64,000 bases of DNA from Malaciobacter mytili LMG 24559. GTDB lineage: Bacteria > Campylobacterota > Campylobacteria > Campylobacterales > Arcobacteraceae. A program made the position numbers and the translations under genes. Location: the NCBI RefSeq assembly GCF_003346775.1, contig NZ_CP031219.1:2418001-2482000 (forward strand), given 5' to 3'. Within the stretch, counting starts at the first letter, position 1; the number at the start of each line of letters is the position of its first letter. Below the pieces are notes generated by a model, which saw nothing but the letters and a program-made list of their open reading frames with translations, did no database searches and had not been told where the DNA came from. Below, piece by piece: positions 16,131-24,194 of this stretch.

Positions 16131-17122
16131 TGATTAAAATAGCAATTGATGCGATGGGTGGGGACTTCGGTCCAGAACCCATTGTTGATGGACTTGTTGC
16201 TGCATTAAAAAGCAACACTAACTTTACAGCTATAGCTGTAGGTAAAAAAGAAGAACTACTAAACCTTATACCTAATAACTTTTTAAGCAGAATAGAAATT
16301 TTAGATGCATCTGATGTAATTTCTATGAGCGATAGTGCAACTGATGCACTAAAAAGAAAAGAATCTACAATATATAAAGCAATTGATTTAGTTAAAGAAG
16401 GAAAAGCAGATGCTATTGTTTCTGCTGGTCACTCTGGTGCTTCAATGTCACTTGCCACACTTAGAATTGGAAGAATTAAAGGTATTTCAAGACCTGCAAT
16501 TGCAACACTTATGCCAACTAGCGAAAATCAAAATACTTTAGTATTAGATGTTGGTGCTAATGTTGATTGTGATGCAAAAAATCTTTTTGAATTTGCTGTA
16601 ATGGGACAAGTTTATGCACAAGATGTATTAAAACTTGACGAGCCAATTATTGGACTATTAAGTAATGGTGAAGAAGAAAGTAAAGGTAATGAAGTTACAA
16701 AAGAAGCATATCAGCTTATAAAAAGACTTCCAAATTTTGGTGGAAATGTAGAAGGAAATGATATATTTAAAGGTTCGGTAGATGTTGTTGTTTGTGATGG
16801 TTTTATAGGTAATATTTTACTTAAAACAGCTGAAGGTGTAGCTGATACTATCGGAACAATTATAAAGAAAAATCTAAAACGTTCACTTATTTCTATTGCT
16901 GGTGCAGTTTTAATGAGAAAAGTTTTCAAAAACTTAAAAGTAAGAGTAGATTATGCTGAATATGGTGGAGCACCACTTTTAGGTGTAAAAGCTCCTGTTA
17001 TTATTGCACATGGTAAATCAAATGCAAAAGCAGTTAAAAATGCAATTTTTCAAGCAATTACAGCAGCAAGTTCTAACCTTAACCAAAATATAGAAGATAG
17101 AATAAATAAGTATAAACAATAA
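16130..17122 (+). CDS. plsX: Phosphate acyltransferase PlsX
   Basis: Converts acyl-ACP to acyl-phosphate, the first step of bacterial phospholipid synthesis at the membrane. At 330 residues it begins [14 protein letters not shown]. It also has [31 protein letters not shown] and the [17 protein letters not shown] region, all characteristic. It is in the fixed order rpmF-plsX-fabH and starts on the last base of rpmF. Confidence 0.97.
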   Translation: MIKIAIDAMGGDFGPEPIVDGLVAALKSNTNFTAIAVGKKEELLNLIPNNFLSRIEILDASDVISMSDSATDALKRKESTIYKAIDLVKEGKADAIVSAGHSGASMSLATLRIGRIKGISRPAIATLMPTSENQNTLVLDVGANVDCDAKNLFEFAVMGQVYAQDVLKLDEPIIGLLSNGEEESKGNEVTKEAYQLIKRLPNFGGNVEGNDIFKGSVDVVVCDGFIGNILLKTAEGVADTIGTIIKKNLKRSLISIAGAVLMRKVFKNLKVRVDYAEYGGAPLLGVKAPVIIAHGKSNAKAVKNAIFQAITAASSNLNQNIEDRINKYKQ

Positions 17123-17137
17123 GTAAGGATTGTGTGT

Positions 17138-18136
17138 ATGGCTTACGCAGCATTTAGGTCAATTGGTGCTTATATTCCACCAAAAATAATGACAAACCAA
17201 GATTTTGAGAAAATCATTGATACTAGTGATGAATGGATCACTAAAAGAACAGGAATAAAAGAAAGAAGAATTTCTGAAGAAAATGAAGCTTCTTCTGATT
17301 TAGGAGCAAAAGCTGCTCAAGTTGCAATAACTAGAGCAGGAATAGCTAAAGAAGATATAGATTTAGTAATTTGTGCAACAGTTACGCCAGATTATTTGTG
17401 TATGCCTTCAACAGCTTGTCTTATTGCATCAAAATTAAATCTACCTCCTGTAATGGCATATGATATTAGTGCTGCTTGTACAGGTTTTGTTTATGCATTA
17501 TCTGTTGCAAAAGCATTTATTGAATCTGGTATGAAAAAAAATGTTCTAATAATTGGGGCTGAGACATACACTTCTATTTTAGACTATACAGATAGAACTA
17601 CATGTTTTATTTTCGGAGATGGAGCAGGTGCTGCTATTATCTCTGCTACTGATAATAAAGATGAAGCAATTATAGATATTAACTGTTCAAGTGATGGTAA
17701 CTATGATGATTTAATTAAAACTCCTGGTGGAGGAAGTAAACATCCTTGTTCACAAGAAGTTTTAGATAATAAAATGGCTTGTATTAAAATGAAAGGTAAT
17801 GAAACTTTCAAACTTGCAGTTAAAACTTTAACATCAGATGTTAAAGATATGATGATAAAACATAACTTAACAAATGAAGATATTGACCATTTTATTCCAC
17901 ATCAAGCTAATTATAGAATTATTAAAGCAGTTGGTGATGCTTTAGGATTAAATGAAGAACAAACTGTTGTTACAGTTGATAAATATGGAAATACTTCTGC
18001 TGCTTCTATTCCAATGGCAATGAACTATGCATTTGAACAAGGTAAAATCAAAAAAGGCGATACAGTTCTTTTTGATGCTTTTGGTGCTGGTTTAACTTGG
18101 GGAAGCGCACTATTTAAATTCTCACCTAAAAACTAA
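17138..18136 (+). CDS. fabH: 3-oxoacyl-ACP synthase III
   Basis: Starts fatty-acid chains by condensing acetyl-CoA with malonyl-ACP. With the ATG at 17138 (332 residues; AAGGA 8 bases upstream) the catalytic triad is C114 in ISAACTGF, His in IPHQANYRI and Asn in YGNTSAAS. A GTG two codons upstream is less well placed. It ends the ndk-yceD-rpmF-plsX-fabH run. Confidence 0.97.
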   Translation: MAYAAFRSIGAYIPPKIMTNQDFEKIIDTSDEWITKRTGIKERRISEENEASSDLGAKAAQVAITRAGIAKEDIDLVICATVTPDYLCMPSTACLIASKLNLPPVMAYDISAACTGFVYALSVAKAFIESGMKKNVLIIGAETYTSILDYTDRTTCFIFGDGAGAAIISATDNKDEAIIDINCSSDGNYDDLIKTPGGGSKHPCSQEVLDNKMACIKMKGNETFKLAVKTLTSDVKDMMIKHNLTNEDIDHFIPHQANYRIIKAVGDALGLNEEQTVVTVDKYGNTSAASIPMAMNYAFEQGKIKKGDTVLFDAFGAGLTWGSALFKFSPKN

Positions 18137-18137
18137 A

Positions 18138-18158
18138 AATAGAGCTTTTTGCTCTATT
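18138..18158 (+). terminator. Hairpin after fabH
   Basis: AATAGAGC, loop of five T, GCTCTATT, beginning just after the fabH stop, then TATCTTT. The T-run is weak. Confidence 0.6.
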
Positions 18159-18234
18159 ATCTTTCAATTTGCTATATTTTAAATCATTTTTTTTATTTTT
18201 TGTTAAAATTCCAAAAAAACTTGGAGCAAAGATA

Positions 18235-18591
18235 ATGATACTTGGGAAATGTCCTTATTGTAATGCAAATGTAATCTCAAAAAAAATCACAGCAAGAGGG
18301 AAAAATATTAAAGTATATAGCTGTGAAAATGCTAAAAAACAATATGATGAAAGTGAAATATATGTTTTTACTTCGGATTCTACATGTAGATTTAGAGTCT
18401 ATTCAAATACTTTTTTAAAATGGAATAAAAAAAGTTTTTCAGAACTTGAAATGAAAAAACTTTTAAAAGATGGTCAAACTATTGTAAGACTTCATGGTAA
18501 AAAAGGAAGTAGTGAATATTTTAAGTATGTAATACCCCATAAAGAATATGGAGTATCAATACTTTGGGAAGAAGAGATAGAAACTTTATAA
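18235..18591 (+). CDS. Zinc-ribbon protein resembling a topoisomerase C-terminal repeat
   Basis: 118 residues; the ATG at 18235 follows GGAG, and longer starts have no ribosome site. It begins with CPYC (C6, C9), has further Cys at YSCEN and STCRFRVY, then SFSELEMKKLLKDGQTIVRLHGKKG, and ends with a beta-rich part. This order (CPxC, Cys, CxF, a Leu-rich helix before a Gly, then a strand pair) fits the Toprim_Crpt repeat found at the end of topoisomerase III-type enzymes, here as a free-standing protein. It could bind single-stranded nucleic acid. Function unknown. Confidence 0.5.
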   Translation: MILGKCPYCNANVISKKITARGKNIKVYSCENAKKQYDESEIYVFTSDSTCRFRVYSNTFLKWNKKSFSELEMKKLLKDGQTIVRLHGKKGSSEYFKYVIPHKEYGVSILWEEEIETL

Positions 18592-18906
18592 ATATTGAAC
18601 TAAAGCCATATAAAAAATTGTTCCACCAAAAATAGAGATAAGATAGTTTTTTATACTTAAATGCAAAAATGCCGTTACACAAATACCAAGCAACTCTTTA
18701 AATCCATAAGGATATATTTTAAAATCTATATCTTTTAAGGTATAAACTATAAGTATCATCATAATAACAGGTGGAAAATACTTTTCAATAAATATAATAT
18801 ATAAAGGTGGTTCTTTTTTTATAAAAAATATAAAAGGGAATACCCTTGTAAAGTAGTTTACAACTGCCATAACTAAAATGGCTAAATATATCTCTAAAGA
18901 ACTCAA
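18586..18906 (-). CDS. azlD: AzlD-family small transporter subunit
   Basis: 106 residues with three to four hydrophobic helices. It is the small partner of AzlC-type permeases that export branched-chain amino acids or analogues. Motifs fit the family: the YFTRVFPFIFF stretch near residue 20 and the Pro-rich YFPPVIMMILIVYTLKD. The TTG start shares TTGA with the azlC stop. It overlaps the end of the convergent zinc-ribbon gene by six bases. Confidence 0.85.
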   Translation of the reverse strand: MSSLEIYLAILVMAVVNYFTRVFPFIFFIKKEPPLYIIFIEKYFPPVIMMILIVYTLKDIDFKIYPYGFKELLGICVTAFLHLSIKNYLISIFGGTIFYMALVQYL

Positions 18907-19586
18907 GCTTCAACCTTTTTTCTTAAAAAAAACATTAATATCAATGAAGACACAATAGAAACAATTAGCATCTTATCACTAGAAACAAAAATAAGTGCAA
19001 AGATAGAAGAGATGGCACCTATTATAAAAGGATAAATATTTTTTAAGTTTTTATATTGTTCTATACATAATACAACAAAAAGAGCAGTTAAAGAAAACTC
19101 CAAGCCTGCTGTATTAAACTTTACATAAGAGCCAATTAAAGCCCCACTAGTACATCCAATAATCCAATATAATTGATTTAATAGACCTAAAAATAAATAG
19201 TAGTGCTTTTTACTTAAACTCTCATCATCCTTTATTGTAGTTAATAAAGCATATGTTTCATCTGTTAAACCAAAAATTAAAAAAGGTTTAAAATTTCCAC
19301 TATTTTTAAATCTTTTTAATAAAGATAATCCATAAAAAGATTGTCTAATATTTACAAACCAAGAAGCAATAGCAATATCAATTAATCCAGCTTTTGCATT
19401 AAAAAAGTTTATTGCTACAAACTGTAAAGCACCCGCATATATAAATATAGACATAATAGGTGCTAAATACCAAGGATAATTAAAACTTGTTAATAATAAG
19501 CCAAAAGCAAATCCTAAAACAATATATCCCATCATAACAGGGATTGAAATAGAAAAAGCTTTTTTTAATTCTTTTTCATATTTCAT
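18903..19586 (-). CDS. azlC: AzlC-family branched-chain amino acid permease
   Basis: 227 residues, large subunit of the AzlCD exporter. Visible are the N-terminal AFSISIPVMMGYIVLGFAFGLLL, the NIRQSFYGLSLL motif, and the FGLTDETYALL motif typical of AzlC; multiple helices follow to the end. The start overlaps the stop of the upstream SspB-like gene by one base, and the stop overlaps azlD, so the three form one tight operon. Confidence 0.9.
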   Translation of the reverse strand: MKYEKELKKAFSISIPVMMGYIVLGFAFGLLLTSFNYPWYLAPIMSIFIYAGALQFVAINFFNAKAGLIDIAIASWFVNIRQSFYGLSLLKRFKNSGNFKPFLIFGLTDETYALLTTIKDDESLSKKHYYLFLGLLNQLYWIIGCTSGALIGSYVKFNTAGLEFSLTALFVVLCIEQYKNLKNIYPFIIGAISSIFALIFVSSDKMLIVSIVSSLILMFFLRKKVEA

Positions 19587-20026
19587 TATTTAATCAATTT
19601 AAGGTTTCTTGGATTGTTTTTAAAATTATTTAAAGATTTTTCTTTTGGTTTTGTATTAAATTTATCTACTGTTGCAATTGGATTTAAGTATAAAATTGAA
19701 TCATCAATAATTATTTGAAAAATTGAATGTAAAGGAACTTGTACTGTTGAACCAAAATTTTCACTTCCAAATCCTGCTTCAAAAGATAAAATAGTTTCAT
19801 TTATAATTTTTACAGTTGTATATGTATAATTTGATAAAATATATAAAGAAAATTTAGATAATTGTGATTTTATTGTACTTGGTAATTCAGGATTAAATTC
19901 CATCGCCTCTAAATTAGCAGTTATTGAGAATTCTTTATTATTTTTTAGTAAAAAATTTATTATCTCATTTATTTGAGAAGCTACTAAATCTTTATAACTA
20001 TTCTGTTCTATTATTTCATTTATCAT
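19586..20026 (-). CDS. SspB-like ClpXP adaptor candidate
   Basis: 146 residues. Residues 1-30 are helical, about 33-115 are a beta-rich domain, and the tail is charged and flexible. The core order (FSLYILSNYTY, then ILSFEAGFG, then VQVPLHSIFQI) parallels SspB, where an iVL-x-Y/F strand, an F.a.FGG strand and a VP..Ai.aI strand form the fold that holds ssrA-tagged proteins. The last residues NPRNLKLIK resemble the E. coli SspB ClpX-docking end (LRVVK). SspB delivers tagged proteins to ClpXP. I infer the role from pattern and tail; it could instead be an unrelated Campylobacterota protein. It is the first gene of the operon with azlC and azlD. Confidence 0.55.
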   Translation of the reverse strand: MINEIIEQNSYKDLVASQINEIINFLLKNNKEFSITANLEAMEFNPELPSTIKSQLSKFSLYILSNYTYTTVKIINETILSFEAGFGSENFGSTVQVPLHSIFQIIIDDSILYLNPIATVDKFNTKPKEKSLNNFKNNPRNLKLIK

Positions 20027-20070
20027 AAGAACTTTATCCTCTTTTTTAAAATAACTTGTTATTATAACTT

Positions 20071-20712
20071 ATGAAACAGATAATTCTACTTATTTTGATA
20101 ACAATTTCATCTTTACAAGCTAAAAAGGTAACCTTAACAAAAGAGGATTTAGCTCTAATTCAAAAGAAACCTACTAGTTCACAAATTATACATAGACTAA
20201 TTAATTATAAAAGATTACTAGATACAACTAAAGATTTGGAATTAATAAAAAAGCTTTCTTATGTAAATAGTTTTTACAATAAAATTCTTCCAGTTAATGA
20301 TGAGGAAAAATATAAAGTTGATGATTATTGGGCTACACCAAAAGAGTTTTTAATTGAAGGTAAAGGTGACTGCGAGGACTATGCTATTGCAAAATATTTT
20401 ACACTCCTTACTTTGGGAATACCTAAAGATAAATTATATTTAGCAATAGTAAAAGTTAAAAATGCAACTTCATACCATATGGTTTTATTATATATTAAAA
20501 ACAAAGATTCAATGCCTCTTGTTTTAGATAATTTAAGTTCAAAAGTTATAGAGTTTAATAAACGACCAAAACTTATTCCTAAAGTTATTTTTAATGAAAA
20601 TAATATTTATATTTTAAAAAATAAAAAAATTTATAAAAAAGCAAATATACAGTGGCAAGGGGAAAATAAATGGGAAAAAATTCTAAAAAGAGTCTATAAA
20701 GACAATGAATAA
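20071..20712 (+). CDS. Transglutaminase-like cysteine protease (LapG type, BTLCP)
   Basis: Periplasmic protease of the family that releases large adhesins when c-di-GMP is low. Its 213 residues begin with a signal peptide (1-17, ending LQA). The catalytic triad is C101 in KGDCEDYA, H136 in SYHMVLL and D153 in LVLDNL. The DDYWATP segment before the Cys matches LapG. Its stop overlaps the convergent pabC gene by 19 bases. No LapD or giant adhesin is in the window. The start lacks a clear ribosome site. Confidence 0.82.
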   Translation: MKQIILLILITISSLQAKKVTLTKEDLALIQKKPTSSQIIHRLINYKRLLDTTKDLELIKKLSYVNSFYNKILPVNDEEKYKVDDYWATPKEFLIEGKGDCEDYAIAKYFTLLTLGIPKDKLYLAIVKVKNATSYHMVLLYIKNKDSMPLVLDNLSSKVIEFNKRPKLIPKVIFNENNIYILKNKKIYKKANIQWQGENKWEKILKRVYKDNE

Positions 20713-21260
20713 TCTTCTATAATATCAAAATCTATCATTGCATTTAAAAGTGCTATTTTAGAAGCTTTTTTTAATATATCAAAAGTTATATCCAACTGTT
20801 TTAAAAATCCACTATCTAAATATCTTTGTCTTGTTGTTCCTTGTAATAGAGGTTTTTTGGGAGTAAACCAAATATTATCAACTAAAACTGCAATATTTGA
20901 GATTGTAGTATCAGTTAAATACCCCTGTTTAAATATCATTACCTCATCACAACCTTGTTTATCAATATTATCTAAAATTTCTCTATTTAAATACTTTTTT
21001 GAATAGGAGATATTATCATTATTTACTATTTTAAAGCTTTTGATTTGTCTTTTTTTATATTCAAAATAATTAATATCTATAATCTCATCTTCATTATAAA
21101 TAACTTTACATCTTAGAAGTTTATTACTTAAAGGATAGATATATTCACCCAAATCAAAATTTTTAGCTATTGTATTTGCTACTCTTTTATTATGATACTC
21201 TAAATTAAAAATTTCATAATCTTCACATTTTATTGTTTCAAAATATACTTTATTTTCCAT
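20694..21260 (-). CDS. pabC: Aminotransferase class IV, probable 4-amino-4-deoxychorismate lyase
   Basis: PLP enzyme that would release p-aminobenzoate from aminodeoxychorismate for folate. It has 188 residues, shorter than E. coli PabC (269) and lacking most of the N-terminal domain's usual length. The PLP Lys is likely in SKKYLNRE. GYLTDTTISNIAVL and PLLQGTTRQRYLD are the class IV motifs that bind the cofactor phosphate. pabB lies 2 kb away on the same strand, separated by two other genes. A role on branched-chain amino or D-amino acids is less likely. Confidence 0.72.
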   Translation of the reverse strand: MENKVYFETIKCEDYEIFNLEYHNKRVANTIAKNFDLGEYIYPLSNKLLRCKVIYNEDEIIDINYFEYKKRQIKSFKIVNNDNISYSKKYLNREILDNIDKQGCDEVMIFKQGYLTDTTISNIAVLVDNIWFTPKKPLLQGTTRQRYLDSGFLKQLDITFDILKKASKIALLNAMIDFDIIEDYSLSL

Positions 21261-21297
21261 ATTAATGTTTTATTTTATTCCCAAGTTTTTTTCTTTT

Positions 21298-21303
21298 GTT
21301 ATA
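21298..21303 (+). promoter_or_regulatory. -10 box for the alpha/beta hydrolase gene
   Basis: TATAAT 31 bases before the GTG at 21334. Its position rules out an ATG at 21265 as start, since that would lie upstream of the promoter. Confidence 0.4.
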
Positions 21304-21333
21304 ATAGCCAAAAAATTTTTAGGACATATAAAA

Positions 21334-22098
21334 GTGAAAGAGTTAAAAAAGACTATAAAAAAATATGAGAATTTTGAAGATACCTATAAAAAAGGGTTTA
21401 TTGGAATACCAAAAAACTTTTTTAATAATAATGAAGCTTTAATTTTAACTATTGAAGAATTTAAAGAAAAATTTTCAGACTTAAAAATAACTAAAAACTA
21501 TCCAACTTTATTTTATATGCATGGCTCTGCTGGATTTTCCTATGGAAAAGAGTATTGCAAAGCTATAATAGAAGAAGGCTTTATCTTTTTTGCTCCAAAC
21601 TCTTATGAACTAAAAAATAGACCAACATATAAAACTCCAACAAAAATAAGAAACTATGAAGAAGTTCATAAAGTAAGAGTTGCTGAAGTTTTTTATAATA
21701 TTAATAGATTAAAAGAGTTTTCATTTATAAATATAGAAAATATTTTTTTAATGGGAAGTAGTGAGGGTGCATTAGCTGCTGCAAAATATAAAGGAAAAGA
21801 GTTTAAAGGAAGAGTTGTTGTTGCTTATGCTTGCGAAAATGGTTATTATAGTCGTGATTTTAAAATTGGAGCCAAAAAAAAAGACCCATTTTTAAATATA
21901 ATTGGTACACATGACCAATATTTTAGCAAATACTCAAAATATGAAGAAAAAAAAGTAAATGGACATTGTGCTATGGCACTACTTGAATATAAAAATGCAA
22001 AAGTTGTACTACTTCCAAAAACAAAACATAATGTAATTGAAAATCCTTACACTATTTATGAAGTAGTAAACTTTTTAAAATTTTGGACTAATATGTAG
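21334..22098 (+). CDS. Alpha/beta hydrolase (dienelactone-hydrolase-like)
   Basis: About 254 residues from the GTG at 21334 (AGGA 9 bases upstream). The oxyanion strand is FYMHGSAGFSYG, the nucleophile elbow is MGSSEGALAA, the acid is the Asp in IGTHDQYF, and the His is in PKTKHNV, so the catalytic triad is complete. The substrate is unknown. It lies convergent with the Cj0069-like gene, overlapping by 11 bases, and divergent from pabC. There is no signal peptide with this start, so it acts in the cytoplasm. Confidence 0.72.
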   Translation: MKELKKTIKKYENFEDTYKKGFIGIPKNFFNNNEALILTIEEFKEKFSDLKITKNYPTLFYMHGSAGFSYGKEYCKAIIEEGFIFFAPNSYELKNRPTYKTPTKIRNYEEVHKVRVAEVFYNINRLKEFSFINIENIFLMGSSEGALAAAKYKGKEFKGRVVVAYACENGYYSRDFKIGAKKKDPFLNIIGTHDQYFSKYSKYEEKKVNGHCAMALLEYKNAKVVLLPKTKHNVIENPYTIYEVVNFLKFWTNM

Positions 22099-23161
22099 CT
22101 TTTTTTAATAAAATATCTTTATCAAGTTTAAAATCAATAGCCTGAGGTTTAAATACCTTTGCAATATCTCTTGCATACTCTAATTGTGTTGTTATTCCCA
22201 CACACGAGCAGTTTATTTCACTTAAAACATATATATCATTTAACTGTTTATCATAATCTAAAATATAATCCATTGTCCAAAGTAATGGAAAATCTTCATT
22301 TTTGCAATAGGGTTTTATTTCATCTAAACCTTGCATAGTTAAATCTATAACTTTTTTATATTTTGGTAAAGTTGGCTCTTCATATTTATATTGTGCGCCT
22401 GAAAATAAAGTTGCAGAAAATTCCCCCTCTTGAGGCTTTTTATGTACTACTGAAATTGGTCTATCATTAACAAGTAAAACTCTAATCTCACCTTCATTAA
22501 TTCTACTTAAATATTTGCAAGAAACAAAACCTTTTTTATTTTTAAAATAGACTGCATTTTTTTCCTCTTCTTCAAATTTTAAAGAAAAATTAGCTAAAAA
22601 CTCATCAAGATTACTAAAATGTTCTTTTTCATTATTTACAGCTTCAGTTGAAGAAATAGTATTATCTTCATTTAATGATATTAAATAAACCCCCTCACCT
22701 GTTGAACCATAATTTGTTTTAAGAACTCTTATTTTTTCCCTATTTAATACCTTTGGGAAATCTATTTTAAACTCTTTAAAATCTTGATAAAATTTAGTGC
22801 TTTTTTCACCTAACACAGTATCTTTTAATTTAAATAAAATATCTTTAAAATCTAAGTTAATCATTACATCTGGATGAGTATGCACTATTACTTGTTTATT
22901 TGCTAAGTTTTTTAAAAACTGAAAATACTCATCTATTTGTTTTAAGTTTCCAGGATTTATTCTACTAATTACACAATAAGCATTATTTACTAAATATTCA
23001 AATAACTGCTCTTTTTTATTTGGTATATAAAATACAATTTCAGTTTCTAAAGAAGTTGCTTCCTCAATAGCCTTTAATATTGGCTTAGTATCTGGTCTAA
23101 AGCCATCAAAACCTTTATCAGTTCCAGCAGCATACTCAATAACTACAACTTTATTTTTCAT
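22088..23161 (-). CDS. Cj0069-family protein, ATP-grasp-like
   Basis: 357 residues, recognised as a Campylobacterota-type protein starting with VVVIEYAAGTDKGFDGFRPDTKPI. It has an ATP-grasp feel: VLKTNYGSTGEGVYLI for the glycine-rich loop, LRINEGEIRVLLVNDRPI-like strands, and WTMDYILDYDKQLNDIYVLSEINCSCVG, where an acidic-Asn metal site (E-x-N) is expected. By analogy it may ligate an amino or carboxyl group, as glutathione-synthetase-like enzymes do. The substrate is unknown. The start has AGGAGAC upstream and a TATAAT (23189-23194, minus). Confidence 0.6.
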   Translation of the reverse strand: MKNKVVVIEYAAGTDKGFDGFRPDTKPILKAIEEATSLETEIVFYIPNKKEQLFEYLVNNAYCVISRINPGNLKQIDEYFQFLKNLANKQVIVHTHPDVMINLDFKDILFKLKDTVLGEKSTKFYQDFKEFKIDFPKVLNREKIRVLKTNYGSTGEGVYLISLNEDNTISSTEAVNNEKEHFSNLDEFLANFSLKFEEEEKNAVYFKNKKGFVSCKYLSRINEGEIRVLLVNDRPISVVHKKPQEGEFSATLFSGAQYKYEEPTLPKYKKVIDLTMQGLDEIKPYCKNEDFPLLWTMDYILDYDKQLNDIYVLSEINCSCVGITTQLEYARDIAKVFKPQAIDFKLDKDILLKKATY

Positions 23162-23188
23162 AATGTCTCCTACTATTTTTTAAAAAAT

Positions 23189-23194
23189 ATTATA
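23189..23194 (-). promoter_or_regulatory. -10 box of the Cj0069-like gene
   Basis: TATAAT on the minus strand, 27 bases before the ATG at 23161. It separates this gene transcriptionally from pabB. Confidence 0.4.
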
Positions 23195-23232
23195 GGAATT
23201 TTATAAAATTATAGTTACAGAATAATTACAGT

Positions 23233-24186
23233 TTAAGAGGGAATATAAATTTTATCTAGAAGTTCTTGATATTCTAAAGTTACATTTGAATCACAAGTTA
23301 TTCCTCCACCACTTTTATAAAAAAACTCATTTTTATGTTTTTCAATAAATCTAATTAATACAAAACTTTGAACTTTTTGTGAAGTAAAAACTCCAGCAAT
23401 TCCCGTATAAAAATCTCTTTTATATGCTTCTACTTTATTTAAAATATCAACTGTTATTTTTTTAGGAGTTCCTGTAATAGAACCTGCTGGTAAAATTGAA
23501 GTTATAATATCTCCAAATTTACTTTGCCAATTATCATCTAAAGTTCCATGAATTTTAGAACTTACTTGAAGAAGTTTTTTTTCACCTGCATTTATCTTCT
23601 CACAAAATCTAAACTTATCAACTTTAACTTTTGAAGAGACAATTGCTAAATCATTTCTTAGTAAATCAACAACCATTGTATGTTCAGCCATCTCTTTTAT
23701 ATCACCTAAAATTCTAGTTTGAGCATTTGGTATTTTTGTGTCAATTGTTCCTTTCATAGGATAAGTATAGATTTTATTTTTTTTAATTTCTATAAATCTT
23801 TCAGGAGAGAAACATACAAACTCATCTTTATATTTTAATTTAAACCTAGCTTTTGCTTTTTTATATATCTCTTCTAAAGATAAAGAAGTTTGTATTTTTG
23901 TTTTGCAAGTTAGATTTAAAAGATAGCTATTTCCATTTAATATTTCTTCTTGCAAAATATCAAATTTACTTTTATACTCTTTAAAACTTATAGGATATTT
24001 TTTTACTAAAATTTTTTCTTGAAGTTTTGATTGACTTTTTTCACAAAGCTCAAACTTTATATTAGAAGGTAAGTCTTTAAGTTTAATTATCTCATATTTA
24101 CTTAAATCATAAGAAATCATAAAAAAAAATGGCTCATTTTCTGAGCCATATTTATTTAATAATAGTCTAATTTCCTCTTTTTTCAA
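23233..24186 (-). CDS. pabB: Aminodeoxychorismate synthase component I
   Basis: Chorismate-binding enzyme that aminates chorismate to aminodeoxychorismate for folate. It has 317 residues, the short Campylobacterota type without the N-terminal half seen in E. coli. Motifs: NGNSYLLNLTCKT, PERFIEI, PMKGTIDT (where the Lys distinguishes PabB/TrpE), ADHTMVVDLLRND-like AEHTMVVDLLRND, GSITGTPK and YTGIAGVF. It starts 8 bases after pyrB, so the two are co-transcribed. The glutaminase PabA is not in the window. Confidence 0.93.
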   Translation of the reverse strand: MKKEEIRLLLNKYGSENEPFFFMISYDLSKYEIIKLKDLPSNIKFELCEKSQSKLQEKILVKKYPISFKEYKSKFDILQEEILNGNSYLLNLTCKTKIQTSLSLEEIYKKAKARFKLKYKDEFVCFSPERFIEIKKNKIYTYPMKGTIDTKIPNAQTRILGDIKEMAEHTMVVDLLRNDLAIVSSKVKVDKFRFCEKINAGEKKLLQVSSKIHGTLDDNWQSKFGDIITSILPAGSITGTPKKITVDILNKVEAYKRDFYTGIAGVFTSQKVQSFVLIRFIEKHKNEFFYKSGGGITCDSNVTLEYQELLDKIYIPS

Positions 24187-24194
24187 AGAACTAC

